5,900 bases of DNA. Origin: Deferribacteraceae bacterium UBA1873 (GTDB lineage Bacteria; Chrysiogenota; Deferribacteres; Deferribacterales; Flexistipitaceae). Every line of letters starts with the position of its first letter. The first letter of the stretch is position 1. A program made the position numbers and the translations under genes. The notes beneath the pieces were generated by a model. That model saw nothing but the letters and a program-made list of their open reading frames with translations. It did not search any database and was not told the DNA's origin. The DNA lies in the NCBI GenBank assembly GCA_002338145.1, contig DDHP01000008.1:1-5900 (forward strand), given 5' to 3'. Shown here one piece after another: positions 5,092 to 5,900 of this stretch.

Positions 5092-5403
5092 ATGGATAAT
5101 GATAATCTTAAAGAAGTTTTAGATGTGGAGCATGAGGTAACGGAAAAAATCAATGAAGAGCAGAAGAAATTTGATTCTGAATTGAAACAGTACAAAAATG
5201 AGCTTGAAGAGAAGATAGCTTCTTTGCAGGAAAATTTAAAGCATGATTTAGAAATTTTCAGAGAAGAGTGCAAAAAAGATTTTGAGTACAAATTCAAAGA
5301 AGATTTGCAAAACCTTAAAGAGCGTAACGAAAGAATTAAAAATCAGGAATTTTCTTTTTTACAAACGATTATAGAACCCTACATAAAAGAAATACTGGAT
5401 TGA
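5092..5403 (+). CDS. V/A-type ATPase peripheral-stalk subunit (G/H/NtpF-like)
   Basis: This 103-residue protein is highly charged and almost entirely heptad-like helix from about residue 6 to 85 (Glu/Lys-rich, with Leu, Ile and Phe at regular intervals). It ends in a short hydrophobic segment, FLQTIIEPYIKEILD. Size, coiled coil and position directly before subunit I match the small peripheral-stalk subunit of bacterial and archaeal V/A-type ATPases (NtpF in Enterococcus, AhaH in archaea). That subunit pairs with subunit E to hold the catalytic head against subunit I. Coiled-coil sequence alone is weak evidence, so the call rests largely on gene order. ATG 5092 has no ribosome site. It sits 6 nt after a TATAAT box, implying a leaderless transcript. 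A GTG at 5125 is the only nearby alternative and also lacks a good ribosome site. It is likely the first gene of the operon. Confidence 0.75.
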   Translation: MDNDNLKEVLDVEHEVTEKINEEQKKFDSELKQYKNELEEKIASLQENLKHDLEIFREECKKDFEYKFKEDLQNLKERNERIKNQEFSFLQTIIEPYIKEILD

Positions 5404-5407
5404 TTTT

Positions 5408-5900
5408 ATGATAGTTAAAATGTCAAAGGTCCGCATCGTAGGACCCAAAGAATGCTCTGACAATGTGCTCAATGTTATTCAGCAGCTTGAATGCATGCAG
5501 ATTGAGCGTTTCGAGGAAGAGATTGAGAGCCCGGAAAAAAGGTATCATGTTACCGAAAAAGAAATAACCGAGAAAGTATATCTTGAAGAATTCAAACAAA
5601 AAATTAACGAACTGTTCTCCTATCTGCCTGAAGTTGAAGTCCGCAAGAGCTACATAAATCCTGTAAATGTTTTGGATTTTTTAAAAAACCTTGTGGATAA
5701 GCATAAAGAGTATTCCAGAACTATTAATGAGGAAATCAATAATTTAAATCAGAACCTCAGTTCTCTGGAGAAGCACAGAAGTTTTTTAACGGCTTTTGAA
5801 GACATTGCCACCAAAGATTACCGCCTTCTCAGCTCTGATGCTGTGGGCTTGATTTTGAAAGATAAAAAATATCTGGGAACTCTTAACTCTTTAGTAGAGG
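5408..5900 (+). CDS. ntpI: V/A-type ATPase subunit I, N-terminal part
   Basis: The reading frame is open from ATG 5408 to the window edge (164 full codons), so the gene is cut off. The start MIVKMSKVRIVGPKE, followed by NVLNVIQQLECMQIERFEE, is the typical beginning of subunit I (the a-subunit homologue), where a first strand and helix form a globular end. Residues 40-164 are charged helical sequence with coiled-coil character, as expected for the long cytoplasmic arm that binds the peripheral stalks. The proton- or sodium-conducting membrane half would follow beyond the window. Full proteins are usually around 600-650 residues. The start is 4 nt after the preceding stop and lacks a clear ribosome site, which suggests translational coupling. 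The downstream order should reveal subunits K, E, C, F, A, B and D. Confidence 0.88.
   Translation, partial: MIVKMSKVRIVGPKECSDNVLNVIQQLECMQIERFEEEIESPEKRYHVTEKEITEKVYLEEFKQKINELFSYLPEVEVRKSYINPVNVLDFLKNLVDKHKEYSRTINEEINNLNQNLSSLEKHRSFLTAFEDIATKDYRLLSSDAVGLILKDKKYLGTLNSLVE

Noticed and set aside
5049..5297. Minus-strand open frame opposite the coiled-coil subunit
   Set aside because: Its Ser/Phe/Cys-rich composition is the antisense of Glu/Lys codons. It would also run across the strong plus-strand promoter.
1..5900. CRISPR array, tRNA, rRNA or complete insertion sequence
   Set aside because: By eye I found no regularly spaced repeats, no cloverleaf-type sequence ending in CCA, and no transposase with flanking inverted repeats.

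Overview
The window is AT-rich chromosomal DNA from a Gram-negative-type bacterium. Three exported proteins have a signal peptide or lipobox, and an ECF sigma factor sits beside a membrane anti-sigma factor. The right edge enters a V/A-type ATPase operon, which is found in only some bacterial lineages. Base composition, lipoproteins and the ATPase would fit a Deferribacteres-like or other deep-branching Gram-negative anaerobe, but that placement is inference and no marker gene here settles it.

Layout. Positions 1-204 hold no gene I recognise. At 205-771 (+) is a YigZ/IMPACT-family protein. A block of minus-strand genes follows. A secreted glycine-rich, glutamine-rich repeat protein lies at 791-1696. 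Upstream of it is a three-gene operon read from right to left: ECF sigma factor (3111-2650), anti-sigma factor with a C-terminal CBM48-like domain (2647-2078), and a small lipoprotein that looks like a degenerate copy of that CBM48-like domain (2081-1752). Divergent from the operon is a plus-strand lipoprotein (3288-4043), closed by a strong intrinsic terminator. A ten-helix EamA/DMT transporter (4950-4072, minus) converges on it. From 5092 a coiled-coil peripheral-stalk subunit and the start of subunit I open the V-type ATPase operon, which continues past the window.

How the genes connect. The main observation is one promoter pattern, TGTAAC, exactly 16 nt, then CGT. It occurs three times: before the sigma operon, before the divergent lipoprotein, and before the glycine-rich protein. 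This is the architecture of ECF-sigma promoters. It predicts that the sigma factor drives its own operon and both flanking exported proteins. The five genes would then form a self-contained envelope-response module. Its membrane anti-sigma factor has lost the zinc-binding cysteines and carries a carbohydrate-binding-type fold on the periplasmic side. YigZ, the transporter and the ATPase genes appear to be unrelated neighbours.
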